In this document: one piece after another, positions 1-17,574 of the stretch
Layout: every line of letters starts with the position of its first letter
Numbering within the stretch: position 1 is the stretch's first letter
Assembly (NCBI RefSeq): GCF_027580225.2
Contig: NC_073360.2
Coordinates: 9,478,501-9,542,500 of the forward strand
Direction of reading: 5' to 3'
Length of the DNA stretch: 64,000 nt
DNA from: Misgurnus anguillicaudatus
Taxonomy: Eukaryota > Chordata > Actinopteri > Cypriniformes > Cobitidae
Notes under the pieces: model-generated
What the model saw: the letters and a program-made list of their open reading frames with translations, nothing else
Databases searched by the model: none
What the model was told of the DNA's origin: nothing
Position numbers and translations under genes: made by a program

Positions 1-1008
1 GCAATATGCATGCAAACAGATTGGTCCTTTGATAGGCCTATCTGTCAATCAGCTTTCATGCTTCCTGCAACTTTCATGTAGATTACAATCAACTTTGTCA
101 TCTATTTATAGCAAAATGCAATAGTGTTTAAATAAGTAAAAAGTGTGCAAATACAATAAAGACTTTTTCATAATAGTGCAAGGTTATTTTGGTAAAAAAG
201 CAGTGTCCAGCTCAATGTTAGGAAATAACCAGTGGACGGATTACTATAGATTACTAACTTTTAACTAACTTTTTAGTCTATGAAGTTTACAGTATGCAAC
301 TGGCCACAGTAGTACAGAAATTGCATTATACGAAATCCAAGTTGCATAATGAGGTACTGTAGGTATGTTCAAAGGTATCAGACGACAAGAGACATTGTAT
401 AAACATTAAGGATTGTACAACTAAGACGAAAGGCATGACAAATGGTAAAGTGTATTATATGTGTGATTATTGTACAGTGCAATTTGTTTCTATTTTGAAA
501 TGTGTCCATAATCTTCCCTACAAAGGCTAAGTGCAGTAACTACGCAAACACTGAAACTGAGAAAAATTCCCTTAAAGTTTTGTTTACTCAAGCCAGTCAA
601 AAATGTTACAAGACTTTGTCACAAGACACAGCAGATCTCACACAGCCCATTTTAACCCTTAACTCAATTTTGACCAAATGCGTAGTTACTGCACTTCATC
701 TATGTAGGGCAGTATTGCTCATCGCTGTCTTTGTTTGAGTTAAAAATGTTGGCAGTGCCAAATCCACATATCTTAAAGCCTTGCTAGTTCTGTAGCAATA
801 AAAGACCACAACTGCAGCAGTTCAAGCTGATCTGGCCTTTTAATATTCATTAATATCCAAAAAGATTATTCCAAAATATTACTGATTTGTATTTGTGTAT
901 ACCTGTAGTGGCCATACCTGAATATGTAGACAACAAATTTGACTGTAGAAATACAGAATATCAAATATATTGAATAATAATTACCTGATGAAGTTGTCTT
1001 TAAGTCTA
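1..1008. other. Intergenic, no gene seen
   Basis: AT-rich sequence with no conserved coding exon, RNA gene or clear transposon end on either strand. The short open frame at 502-738 has no recognisable protein features and is probably chance. Confidence 0.6.
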
Positions 1009-1427
1009 CACTGTAAAAAAATTCTGTAGAAATTTGCAGCTGGGTTGCCGGTGAATTGCCGTAGATTTGGATTTGTGTTATTTGCTGGCAAAATTTTGTT
1101 CAAAGTTGAATAAACATTTAACATTTACAGGTCTTTGTCTTTACAGAATAGAACTAGAAAAACAGCATCAAGCAAAACATTCTGAGAAACAAAATCTGCA
1201 GCAAAAAAACAGAAAAAGGTTGATGATGATTTCTGGTTCCCAGAGTGCTTTGCGTGAGTCTGTTATTGTATAGTTTTGTTCTGTAAAGATAAAGACTTGT
1301 TGATGTTTAACGTTTGTTTAACTTTGAACAAACTGTTGCCGGTGAATGGCATGCGTTTGGATCTGCGGTGGTTTACCGGCAACCCAGCTGCAATTCCATT
1401 TTAATTTCTACGGATTTTTTTACAGTG
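1009..1427. repeat. TA-flanked fold-back MITE (CACTGTAAAAAAA ends)
   Basis: The left end begins CACTGTAAAAAAATTCTGTA and the right end is its inverted copy, ending TTTTTTTACAGTG. A TA dinucleotide sits immediately outside each end. The inner parts of both arms also pair: motifs around CAGCTGGGTTGCCGG and AACATTTAAC recur inverted. This is a non-autonomous DNA transposon; a 68-codon open frame inside it is part of the arms, not a gene. Two other window elements (17225-17429 and 51879-52923) share the CACTGNAAAAAA terminus and TA flanks. Confidence 0.8.
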
Positions 1428-1748
1428 TAGGATCTTTATTTATATATAGATGTTGTGTATTGTTACTATTATTGGTTAATTGTTTTTCATTTGTAGATAG
1501 TGAATATATGGGAAAGGTTGTCTAGTTACTGAATTATTATTTTTTTTTGCAAATTAAAAACTTTGTAAAAACTTTGTTTGTATTTTGTATGTTACATAGT
1601 TTCTTTTTACGGTATTATAATAATTACGGTAATGAACCTATTAAATAAATGCAGGTGTACACGGCACCGATAAAAGGATGATTTTGGTACCAAAGAGGTC
1701 TTATTATTACCTTCAATGTATATACTGAAAAAAATGTGTTTCTAATGC

Positions 1749-1986
1749 ACTCTTAGAACGGGTGTGTTATAAACAACACATTAGTGTTGATTCTGGGACA
1801 ACACACTAAATGCGTTGCCCCAGAATCCACCCATCTCTGTGTTATTATTGAAACATCACATTTTGTGTTACTTTTAACACAACTTGTGTTTTAGTTTAAC
1901 ACAAAATCAACACAAAATGACAAAACTAAAAGATGACTTAACACTAAAAGATGTGTAAAAAATTAACTCATCCTTTCTAAGAGTAA
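1749..1986. repeat. Fold-back MITE rich in ACAC/GTGTT motifs
   Basis: The ends ACTCTTAGAA and TTCTAAGAGT are inverted copies. The interior is a series of AACACA/TGTGTT words that can pair. This fits a palindromic non-autonomous DNA element. The exact ends are uncertain by a few bases and no clean target duplication was seen. Confidence 0.65.
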
Positions 1987-3435
1987 GGTACATACACTGT
2001 ATTAGGTTCTTAAAGGTTAGATTTTTAAAGGGTACAGCCCCAGTTTCAGCTTGGGGCCATTTCCTTTATCTTTATTTTCTGACAGCATCCTAACTAAAAG
2101 GCAGGAGACAATTTTTTTACATAAGAGTAAATTATAAGAACACTTTTATTAATAGTAGGTAGATGTCATATTAACACATTACCATAAGTTTCACTTCTTG
2201 TTACTGTGCTAAATGTGCACAGAAGGGAACGGTTGTTAAAATAAAAGTCACACAAAATTCACTGACTTCAACGGATTCAGCTCAAACCTTTCTCAAACCT
2301 TTTACGTTAGTGGGAATAAAAGGATGAATTTCATGAGTGCAAGTGCATTGATTCGAGAAATACATGTCAATGAAATCAATGTGAAATAACATTTTGAAGC
2401 TCCTCATTTCATCATTATATTATAAGACTTTAATCTGGATATCACAAACAGGCTCACATATGTGGCTCGTAATGTAGCTTCAAACCACATTTCCACCATG
2501 CGTGCAAACAGGTCTGTGTGAAGATGTAATTTAGGATTTCTAAATGCAATTCACTAAAAGAATATGTTTTGTTATTGGGTTACAGAATGCCTTCCAGAAC
2601 ACAAACATTCAGAGGATGCATGACAAGTCAGGCTTTGCTTTGTTTATCACAGATTTGTTTTGTGATATAGATGATGATTGCCACTAAAAGAACGATACTT
2701 TAGCACAGTGAACTGAAACCAACCCGCTGTCTCTTAGATCAGGAAATGATAGCCCAGAGAGTGCATGCAAACTATAGAAAAAGATGTGTGGTTTGTGGTT
2801 GTCTAGTTGCAGTGAATTTTAAAAGTTTCACATTTCCTCTGCGTCATTGCTGTATACGTTATGAATAGTGGTACATGCCTCTTCTCCACTGGTTGATGTA
2901 ATTATGGCCAAACCCAAAGAAAAGCGGAAACAGGATGTGTAATGTAATGAAGTCCGTGAAGAGGTTTAAGAACTCAGACATTTCTGAGTAGCTCTAGTTG
3001 TTGGATTTTTCAAACAGACAATGCTACAACTTCACCTAACGCTCCACAATCTTCATATATGATGTCTGTGAGATGTCACGTTCTGTCTGTCTGAAGGTAA
3101 TTAGAAACACTGTGTGCCTTTATTTATATCTGAGATGTTACACTAAGAATCCATCATAAATGTAATTTTTTAAATACATATTTACTTGTAATAATTTTCT
3201 GTTATTGTTTTAGTAATCAGGAAGTGATGGTAACGACAAAATGCTTATGCTGTTTGTTAACAGTTTGCAGTAAAGCTAGAAAAAGTTAACTTAAAGTCAA
3301 CAGGCGTGTTTTGTATATAAATGTACAATTATATGAGTTTCCTTTTTTTTTTGAGGAATTTCCTGACCACTTAACCATGCTCACATCCCTAAAACTGTGC
3401 TAATGTGAGCATACAAGTGTCAGTATGGATCAATC
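1987..3435. other. Intergenic, no gene seen
   Basis: No exon-like open frame, RNA gene or paired transposon ends recognised. A TTTAAAGGGTACAGCCCC-like start near 2024 resembles the ends of TTAA-class elements elsewhere in the window, but no partner end was found. Confidence 0.5.
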
Positions 3436-3983
3436 GGTAACACTTTACAATATGGTTGTATGTATTAACATTAGTTAACATTAACTTTAACAACGTAAAA
3501 CTACAGCAGTGGTTCTCAAACTGGGGCCCAGTTTTATGACATTTTATAAAATACATTAATTTATCATGAATTCTGTGTAATTAAATCTAAAAAAACACCC
3601 AACAGCACTACTTTGTATAACTAAATATGTTTTGTTTAATTAAAATGTAAAATTTTAGAACAGTTTTTGTCATAAATTTTCTTTGGGGGGACCGCGAAGG
3701 AATGCACCGTACACAAGGGGGGCCGCACACGGAAAAAGTTTGAGAACCACTGTACTACAGCATTTATTACTCTTAGTTCATGTTAATTTTAGCATTTACT
3801 AATACGTTTTTAAAATCAAATCTGTTGTATCTGTTAACATAAGTTAATGCATCATGAACTAACTAATGTACTGTTTTGGCATTAGCAAAGATTAATGAAA
3901 ACCTGTATTGTTTATTGTTACTTCATGTTAGCTAAATGCATTTAGTAATGTTAACAAATACAACCTTATTGTAAAGTCTTACC
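3436..3983. repeat. MITE with GGTAACACTTTAC ends, split by a nested hAT element
   Basis: The left end GGTAACACTTTACAATA is mirrored by TATTGTAAAGTCTTACC at the right. Both arms carry long stretches of TTAACATTAGTTAAC-like words that pair with each other. A hAT-type element (3507-3752) interrupts the left arm. This terminus is common in cyprinid genomes (recalled, not searched). Confidence 0.8.
3507..3752. mobile_element. Non-autonomous hAT-type element (CAGTGGTTCTCAAACT ends)
   Basis: The terminal inverted repeats are CAGTGGTTCTCAAACT and AGTTTGAGAACCACTG. They are flanked by AACTACAG (3499-3506) and TACTACAG (3753-3760), an 8-bp duplication with one mismatch. Ends of this type and an 8-bp duplication are typical of hAT/Charlie elements. 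At 246 bp it carries no transposase. It lies inside an older MITE. Confidence 0.85.
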
Positions 3984-4247
3984 GAATTTTACCTCAAATA
4001 TTTACATTTTCATTATGCTGATGATATTGTGATTAAGGCTAAAAGATTGGAAGATTCGGATCATTAGCCATATAGACAAATTTTTGGTAATATAAAGAAT
4101 TTGGACAACTTCCTGTCCAACAGGAAGTTACTGTCAGTGGCTGCCTGTGATTTCTTTTTCAAGGGCGCATGATGCGAAGCTTGTCACAACAGGTATTTAG
4201 CCCATCATGTGGGTGGTTCATCATTTCAAAATGTGTTTGACGCGTCA

Positions 4248-4574
4248 TGTGAACCTTCCCTGTAGTCCTTTCCAGCCTTGCGGAGGTGTACAATTTTGTC
4301 TCTAGTGTCTTTGGACAGCTCTTTGGTCTTGGCCATGTTAGTAGTTGGATTCTTACTGATTGTATGGGGTGGACAGGTGTCTTTATGCAGCTAACAACCT
4401 CAAACAGGTGCATCTGCTTATTAAAAAGTCATATATTGTGATTTCTGGATTTTTTTAGATTATGTCTCTCACAGTAGACATGCACCTACGATGACAATTT
4501 CAGACCCCTCCATGATTTCTAAGTGGGAGAACTTGCAAAATAACAGGGTGTTCAAATACTTATTTTCCTCACTG
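4248..4574 (-). pseudogene. Truncated Tc1/mariner transposon with transposase start
   Basis: On the minus strand the sequence begins at a Tc1-type end, CAGTGAGGAAAATAAGTATT, with TA outside it at 4575-4576. It continues through a 5' untranslated stretch into an ATG frame reading MAKTKELSKDTRDKIV..., recognisable as the N-terminal DNA-binding helix-turn-helix of a teleost Tc1 transposase. Homology stops after about 26 codons, near 4248. The catalytic DDE domain and the other terminal repeat are absent, so this is a dead 5' fragment. Confidence 0.75.
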
Positions 4575-4580
4575 TAAAAG

Positions 4581-4868
4581 CCCTGCTGAACCAGCATACC
4601 AGCATATGTTGTGTTTTGGTGCTGGTTTGCTATGAACACCAGCTAAACCAGCATCAAACCAGCACCAGCATTAGCACCAGCTAAAGCAGCACCAAACCAG
4701 CATTAGCACCAGCTAAACCAGCATTAGCACCAGCATCCCATGCTGGTCATACCAGCATATGTTGTGTTTTGGTGCTGGTATGCTGGTGACCACCAGCTAA
4801 ACCAGCATAGACCAACATAATTCCCATGCTGGTCCATGCTGGTTTGTTGCTGTTTTTTTTTAAGCAGA
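4581..4868. repeat. Expanded CCAGCAT fold-back MITE
   Basis: Starts CCCTGCTGAACCAGCAT and ends with a degraded TTTTTTTTTAAGCAG. The interior is many CCAGCA/TGCTGG units in both orientations, including a local tandem expansion of ACCAGCATTAGCACCAGCTAAA-like units. It is about 288 bp, against 132 bp for its two siblings in the window, so the core has expanded by tandem duplication. Confidence 0.8.
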
Positions 4869-4996
4869 GAGTGATGCTCGCATTTGCCAGATAATCACTT
4901 AATCTTGTGTAATGAGAGTTTATTGTTAAGTGAGTGTCTTGTGAGTATTTTATGAACATGAGCGTCTCTTTTATCATAAACGGTTTTGAGGCATGT

Positions 4997-5128
4997 CCCT
5001 GCTGAAAAAACCAGCATCACACCAGCATGGACCAGCATGGGAATTATGCTGGTCTCTGCTGGTTTGATGCTGGTTTAGCTGGTGGTAACCAGCTGGTCTT
5101 GCTGGTATGCTGTTTTTTTTCAGCAGGG
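4997..5128. repeat. CCAGCAT fold-back MITE
   Basis: A 132-bp near-palindrome with ends CCCTGCTGAAAAAACCAGCA and CTGTTTTTTTTCAGCAGGG. The interior alternates CCAGCAT and ATGCTGG. Same length and layout as the copy at 20403-20534. Confidence 0.85.
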
Positions 5129-5416
5129 GTGCAGCAGGCACTTATTTTGAAAAGACGCTTGATGCACATGGTTCACATGATGCAAATAACACATATTTTG
5201 GAATGACAAGCAACACACATGACACTCTGAACACATATTTTGAATTTGCGCACCTTAGAAGAGAAGTCACCAGCCGCCACTGGTACTATGATTTGATTTG
5301 TACTTTTAAAAGTTTAAAACACGACATATATTGAATGTTTAGAAATGATAAGAAAAATTAAAACAACATAATTTATACTAATAAACCAAATGATAGCATG
5401 TTTTTTGCCTCTCTAC

Positions 5417-5419
5417 AGG
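5417..5419 (+). promoter_or_regulatory. Probable splice acceptor of the gpr171 coding exon
   Basis: A pyrimidine-rich tract followed by CTCTACAG lies 280 bp upstream of the gpr171 ATG. This would start the coding exon with a 5' untranslated segment and imply a non-coding first exon further left, as is usual for P2Y-type receptors. Inferred from the motif only. Confidence 0.4.
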
Positions 5420-5696
5420 ATTTCTTCAAAAGATTTTCTACATATATATGCTGATTTTTGGGACTTAAACAGAAAGACATCTACGTGCAAATGAGCAGAG
5501 AATTTACCACATCCTCCCTGTATATTTTTTCTGGATTGGTGTAAACCAGAAGTCTGTCGTCTCAACCGAAATGATGTTTAGCAGTCTGGCATGAGCTCAG
5601 TGATAGTCACAGTGAAGAAAGGATAAACTGCATTTCGCTTTACTTGACTCCATTTTTAAGAGTTGAGTACATTGCTCATATACAAATTGTGCAAAA

Positions 5697-6659
5697 ATGG
5701 AAAGTGCAAATCACAGCACCTGTGTGATCAATGACAAAATGGTACCCTTCGCCACATTTTATATCATCATCTTCCTTATTGGCATTACCACCAGCCTAGT
5801 GGCACTATGGGCCTTCATCACCAGCAAAAGTGCAAAAAAGTGCATCAACGTTTACCTGATCAACCTTCTGCTGTCAGACTTTCTCCTCATGATGGCTCTT
5901 CCAGTTAAAATCGCAAACGATCTGGGCAACGTGTCTCAGAGTTTGATGGTCTTTCACTGCCAGGTGAGCGGGCCACTCATCTACATCAACTTGTACGCTT
6001 CGATCATCTTTCTTTCATTTATCAGTGTTCAACGGTATCTACAAATAACCCAGAGCTCAAAACTTCTCCGATTGCAGGAGGTGAGCTTTGCTGTGCTGAT
6101 GTCAGCAGTGGTCTGGTTCCTCATCCTCTTCATAAATGTGCCCAACATGGCCATACCTATGAATAACATTACAGTTAAACAAGGGGTAACCTGTTCTGAC
6201 TTGAAAACTGAAATGGGGAAGCACTGGCACGCACTGTCTGTCTTTCTGGGCATGGCTATCTTCTTCAATGCCTCTGCAGCTGTGCTTTTGTCTAACGGTC
6301 TGGTCTTGAAGCAGCTCTGGGGTCGACGTGAAACTGACCCAGAGGACCAAGCGAGTGCCCGGCATGCCTTTAGAAATATCGCACTGGTGACTCTGGCTTA
6401 CGTTATATGCTTTGTGCCATACCATGCGGTGCGGATGCCGTACACCTTTACGCAAGTCACTGAGTTAATCACAGATTGTGACTTGAAAAAGAGTCTGTTC
6501 TTGGCCAAGGAGTCTACCCTGCTTCTCGCCATTTTGCACCTGTGCTTCGATCCCCTGTTGTATTTCATCATTTGCCGTGCATTTAGAGATCGGGTCACTA
6601 AGGCTTTCTTAAAGCGACCCAGCATTCCAGATGATGCCGATACTCAAATTCCAGAGTAA
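5697..6659 (+). CDS. gpr171: GPR171-like orphan G-protein-coupled receptor
   Basis: A 320-residue class A receptor in one exon. Seven hydrophobic segments lie at about residues 18-41, 50-71, 87-111, 128-149, 177-201, 226-247 and 270-291. It has N-glycosylation motifs at N5 (NHS) and N157 (NIT), the conserved disulfide pair C88 and C166, a P2Y-type FVPYH motif at 239-243 and DPLLY (a DPxxY variant) at 285-289. Segments such as NVYLINLL, ALPVKI, CFVPYH and LCFDP match the GPR171 family as I recall it, and length is normal for it. GPR171 is a plasma-membrane receptor of the P2Y12-like cluster, reported to respond to the peptide BigLEN (established knowledge). Odd point: the helix-3 DRY position reads Q112-R113-Y114, so the acidic residue is lost. 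The ATG is the first in the long frame. clrn1 follows on the same strand 3.4 kb downstream. Confidence 0.93.
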   Translation: MESANHSTCVINDKMVPFATFYIIIFLIGITTSLVALWAFITSKSAKKCINVYLINLLLSDFLLMMALPVKIANDLGNVSQSLMVFHCQVSGPLIYINLYASIIFLSFISVQRYLQITQSSKLLRLQEVSFAVLMSAVVWFLILFINVPNMAIPMNNITVKQGVTCSDLKTEMGKHWHALSVFLGMAIFFNASAAVLLSNGLVLKQLWGRRETDPEDQASARHAFRNIALVTLAYVICFVPYHAVRMPYTFTQVTELITDCDLKKSLFLAKESTLLLAILHLCFDPLLYFIICRAFRDRVTKAFLKRPSIPDDADTQIPE

Positions 6660-7249
6660 ATATTCCATCGGAGTAAAGGAGAGTAAAGGAGTTTTGGACC
6701 AAGTATCACTGAGACATCCTTATTTACGTGTGACAGAAAGGCCAGAGAGTTTGAGATAAACTTCATAATAAATCGAAAGCCGAAAACTAGTAAAGTATGA
6801 GGAATGGAGCATATCAAAAGAGAAAGTTCAAAATGACTGTAATACTTTTTCAAAAAGTATAGATATGTATACAATGATGTATACATTGATAACTCAGGGA
6901 ACGTGATCGGTATTTTACTGTACATGTGCTATAGTGCAAAAAAAAAACACTGTCGCATAAAACGACAACTATAAGGACAACACTGAACCTAGCTTATATG
7001 AGCAGGGTGGAATTAATTTGCCTATCTATCAGTCATTAATCACAAATTAATATTAATAAGGAAAGCTGATAAAGTTTATAATGCCTATAAAGCCTTCTAG
7101 CATAAGACTAAAGAAGATGGAATGTATAAATTTGCTCAGATGTGTTTGTATGATTATTTAATGTTGTGGCATTTACTATTTTATTTATGCATGCATTAAG
7201 CATACGGTTGATAATGAATTGTATACTGTAAATTGTTTGTAATTTTCAC

Positions 7250-7255
7250 AATAAA
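7250..7255 (+). terminator. Candidate polyadenylation signal of gpr171
   Basis: AATAAA about 590 bp after the stop codon, the first clear signal downstream and preceded by an AT-rich 3' untranslated-like stretch. Another AATAAA-like motif follows near 7281. Confidence 0.45.
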
Positions 7256-7260
7256 ACATG

Positions 7261-8508
7261 GCTAATTGAAAATTAATAAATGATGTATTTTAAATTTGAA
7301 ATGCTTTATTGTAAATAAAGATAGGACTTTATATATTTTAAATATTGTTACCACGGTTAATGTTATTTGTATTAATTTTTTCTTTTATAAACTTTTTGAT
7401 GGAGGTTGGGTTGCTTGTTATTCGCAGAAATTAGAAAGAAAGAGGCTACTCGTGCTTATAAACAGTCACAACAGTATGTGAGTCATTGTCTGGGGTGGTA
7501 TGACTGTCTGTCAAAAGGTCTTGAACACCCACTGGTTATTAATCATCACCTTTCTGTCAGTGTGTCGGCTAAGCTAGGAAATTATTTTTTGTCTCATAAC
7601 CTGGATATTCCCATGTTAAAATGGTTTTAAGCAAATAGTACTGGGCTGGACTACTGGATTAGTCAAATCATGTTATTTAAATTTTCTTATATGCTTAATG
7701 TCTTGTTATAACCAGGTTATTACATATGTTTAAAAAAATTACAATTTCTGTAAAATGGTTTGATGTTTATTACAGATGTCATTTTATTCATGCAATTAGC
7801 CAACACAACCTAATGCCCATAATCAGACGTATTTTATGGCTAATTCCTATAAATTTGTATGACCAAAATTCCTATATTTTCTATACGATTTTGCACCTGT
7901 GAAATTAGGTTTAGGGGCGAGGTTAGTGGTTATTGTTTTTTTTTCTAACAATTGTATGTTTTTGCATGATTCACACAAATTAGCCAACACGTAAAATTCA
8001 TACAAATTCTAGTCAGATCAGAATAAATTAAACATTCTAAATGTAGTTATGTTGTGAAATTCTTTTGTGAAATGTTTCATTTTTGATTTTCTTACAGTAG
8101 TGTAAATCAGTGTATATATAGGAGGTTCCTATTTTGTCATATATGAAGTCATAGGGGCATAATGTCACAGAACATGTGTTTATCTTTATCTTTTTAAAGT
8201 GAAAGTGATAAGTTTGCCAAGTATGGAACACATGCTTGAAAAGTGACCTCTGCACATGAACACACACACAGACACTTGGAGAAGTGGGCAGCTATCCCTA
8301 CAGCATTGGGGCATTGACATAAAGCTGTACTGGCCGCATGTGCCCCCCATTACTTTTTCTATCACTTTTGTTTAAAGCCTGCTGCATGCAGAAGTGTACA
8401 GCATAATGATTGCTTAACCAACTATCCCTACACGGCAACAAGTAGGAAAGGTAAACATGTATGCATTTAAATTACTGAGGTTCTTCGTCATGGTGAACGT
8501 GATTTCAC
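7261..8508. other. Intergenic, degraded repeat only
   Basis: No exon recognised. AATTAGCCAACAC occurs at about 7795 and again at about 7978, bracketing a stretch with TTAGGTTTAGGGGCGAGGTT. This resembles a worn non-autonomous element, with limits unclear. Confidence 0.45.
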
Positions 8509-8767
8509 CAAGTAAGATGTGATCCTGGATCAACACCATTGTTGGCCCTGGATCAAAATTTTCATTAACAATAAGATTTCAGGATTAAGATTAGTGTGCA
8601 TGTTAGATTTAGGTTTAGGATTGGGTTAGAGGCTTTTAAGAAATACTCCTCAAACTATTATTTCACAATAATTTGAGGGTTTAAATGGTTAGGGTTTGAA
8701 TTAAGGGTAGGTTGGGATATATTTTATTAAAACGTTGATAGGATCACATCTTAGTTGGTGAAATCAC
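8509..8767. repeat. Fold-back MITE (GTGATTTCACCAAGTAAGAT ends)
   Basis: The left end GTGATTTCACCAAGTAAGAT and right end ATCTTAGTTGGTGAAATCAC are inverted copies. Pairing continues into GTGATCCTGGATCAAC/GTTGATAGGATCAC. The middle contains TTAGGGTTTG-like words that are not telomeric arrays. A partial relative lies at 8931-9050. Confidence 0.8.
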
Positions 8768-8930
8768 AGCGACCTCTTAGGCATACTGCCAACTGTATAT
8801 GTAGCAGTGTTCGAATTATGTCAAATAATGTGCGTCAGCGCACGTGCGTCCGATGAAACCGTCCATAAGTACGTAATTTCGTGTGACTGGGCTGCAAAGC
8901 CAACCCCCACCCCCCCATTATTATAGGGTC

Positions 8931-9050
8931 ACGGTGATTTTATAAAGTAAGATGTGATCCTGGTTCAACGTTTTAATTAAAGAAACCCTAAAAATACCCT
9001 TAACTCAAACTCTAACCGTTTTTACCCCTCAAATTATTGTGAAATTTCAG
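8931..9050. repeat. Half copy of the 8509-8767 MITE family
   Basis: GTGATTTTATAAAGTAAGATG, then GTGATCCTGGTTCAACGTTT and CTCAAATTATTGTGAAAT, correspond to inner and outer parts of the element at 8509-8767. The second terminal repeat is missing, so the copy is truncated. Confidence 0.65.
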
Positions 9051-10064
9051 ACAGAATTTTTTTGGATTAGTTTATTGGGAAATTGGGACAAATAATGGAA
9101 AGTATCACTTTGTGGCAGCGTGAGCGTAGCACAAGAGTTTTAAAATCATGTTTTATTTTAATTTTAATAAAAACCAGGGGACCCCCCCCAATTTATATTT
9201 TTGTGCTTTATAGGAGGTCCCTCAATGCTTGTAGGAGGTCAGAGACCACCCCAGCCTCACTTAATTTGAACACTGATATGTAGTGTCCTAAATTAGTGAA
9301 TAAAATCTTAATTTCATACCTAAAAAGACTAATTTATTGTTAGTTTTCATATATTCAAAGACAGTACTGTGTTTTCTCAGAACCAATGCGATTCTATAGG
9401 TTGTCCTGAGACTTTTTCATCTGATATCTAAAAATGGTCTGACTAGTTTATTTTAACTCCCTCTAACTTATCATATCTCATTCTCTGTCCCTGTTTCGCA
9501 CAAAAAAATCAGATGATCGAGTCAAAATAAGATTATCGATATTATTCAGAAACTAACTTATGTTTCATACTGTACAGTCAGTACCTCAATCACATACCAT
9601 CTGTGTGCGCGCTTAGTAACCACTGCCTTAAATAGCGGATATCATACATAGAACTTAGACACAATATTCATAAATCACGCGCTATTTTACGCACAATAAA
9701 CTCGACATTTAAAATTAGAGTTTAAATTACTTTCTTGAAGGCAGACAGACAGTCGACCCAGTAACCAATCAGAATTAAGGTCACATCCCCTGACCGCTGG
9801 TGCGAGAAATTCAACCCAGTTACCTGGAAACGCAGCACAGTGAAAGGCACCCAGTAACTCTATCCAGAGAAGACATCGCCACCAGCAACATTACTACAAC
9901 CTTACGGATCATTCCATAATATTCATTTTATCAGCTTAGATAGGAAATCCACAGTAGCACAATGCGCGTTATCATACTGGATTACTGGAAGACCGCCGGA
10001 TTATACGTGAACGTTTGGATATTTTTCGGACACTGAGGCTGTTACCAAGGGCCTGTCAAACATA
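9051..10064. other. Upstream region of clrn1
   Basis: No coding exon seen. The last 300 bp before the clrn1 ATG is less AT-rich than the surroundings and presumably holds the 5' untranslated region and promoter. No TATA box or binding site can be singled out with confidence. Confidence 0.4.
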
Positions 10065-16592
<6,528 letters not shown>

Positions 16593-17224
16593 TCGCTTCT
16601 TTGTTCTGCTTCCTCCCCTGCACGTGACATCCTACCGCAGTGACCAGAACTTCTCAATAGGAGTCTTATAAACAACAACGTCCTAGCCTCTTAAGCTGTG
16701 TTTTTAACCCTATTTAAACCACTGATCTGAACTTGGAGACGGTCTAATGTTTGTAAGAGAAGGGCTCTTATCACACAGCAGGGAGGCTGGGAGATAGAAA
16801 CTCTCTTTTATACAATCTGTTGATGGAGCATTCAATCTGTCAATCACTGAAACAATTAAGGGCCACAGTTCCAATGCCTATTGAAGATACCCTGTGTTTT
16901 TCCAGTCTGGCTGGGACAATATCGTTTTTTTTTCCGTTAGTACCTTTTATAATCCTTTTATAATCAAGTTGTGGCACAAAGGGGTGTGACATTTTGACAC
17001 TTAAGCCACACTTAAAAATGTATGAATGTCATAGCGTTGATAAAAGATCAAACCAAATGGCATTTATTTTTAATGTGAGCCCAAACACATGATGGATGAT
17101 GAGATTGAAGGGTATTCAGATACTTTCTAAAAGTCAAATATTAGGGAAGGTAAACTATATGGGTATTCTGCTATGACTTATGATTATTTTAACTAACAAA
17201 TTTGGTTATGTGTCATTGCAAGTA

Positions 17225-17429
17225 CACTGAAAAAAATGATTCATTGAATTTAATAATTTTTTTTTGGGTGGGTGGTTGCAGTCAGTTTATTTAGGCTACA
17301 TTTAAACAAAAAAGATTAGTAAAGTAAAATAAAATATAAAACTTTTGTTTAAATGTAGCTTAAATGGGTTGATTGCAGCCGCTTGCCTTGAAGAAATTTA
17401 TTAAATTCAATGAATCATTTTTTTCAGTG
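17225..17429. repeat. TA-flanked fold-back MITE (CACTGAAAAAAATG ends)
   Basis: The left end CACTGAAAAAAATGATTCAT is the inverted copy of the right end ATGAATCATTTTTTTCAGTG. TA sits outside each end. The inner arms also pair (TTTAAACAAAAG/CTTTTGTTTAAA). It is 205 bp with no coding capacity. Confidence 0.88.
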
Positions 17430-17574
17430 TAATGCAAAAAGTTATGTTATTCTTGAGAAAAGGTACCACTCATGGCTTTGATATGGTTTGCTATTTTGTA
17501 TCTGCAATGACATCAATATACATTTTTAAAGTGTCAAAACACTCTTAACGGCCCAGACATGTTTAAACTTGCAT

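Larger units (their letters stand above)
4135..5282. mobile_element. Composite hAT-like element (CAGTGGCKGC ends) with three nested insertions
   Basis: The left end CAGTGGCTGCCTGTGATTTC and the inverted right end ...GAAGTCACCAGCCGCCACTG match over roughly 40 bp with scattered differences. The gap between them holds a Tc1 fragment (4248-4574) and two CCAGCAT fold-back MITEs (4581-4868, 4997-5128). I read this as an old CAGTGGCGGCTGGTGA-type hAT relative expanded by later insertions. The flanking 8-mers GTTACTGT and GTACTATG do not form a clean duplication, so the outer limits are tentative. Confidence 0.6.

Noticed and set aside
4581..4868. Regular CCAGCAT units, CRISPR-like at first sight
   Set aside because: Units are contiguous, variable and in both orientations, without spacers; this is a hairpin MITE in a vertebrate genome.
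6029..6625. Minus-strand frames of 75-117 codons across gpr171
   Set aside because: Shadow frames of the receptor coding sequence with no family features.
8620..8720. TTAGGG-like words as an interstitial telomere
   Set aside because: Only isolated, irregular TTAGGGTTTG words inside a MITE, no tandem array.
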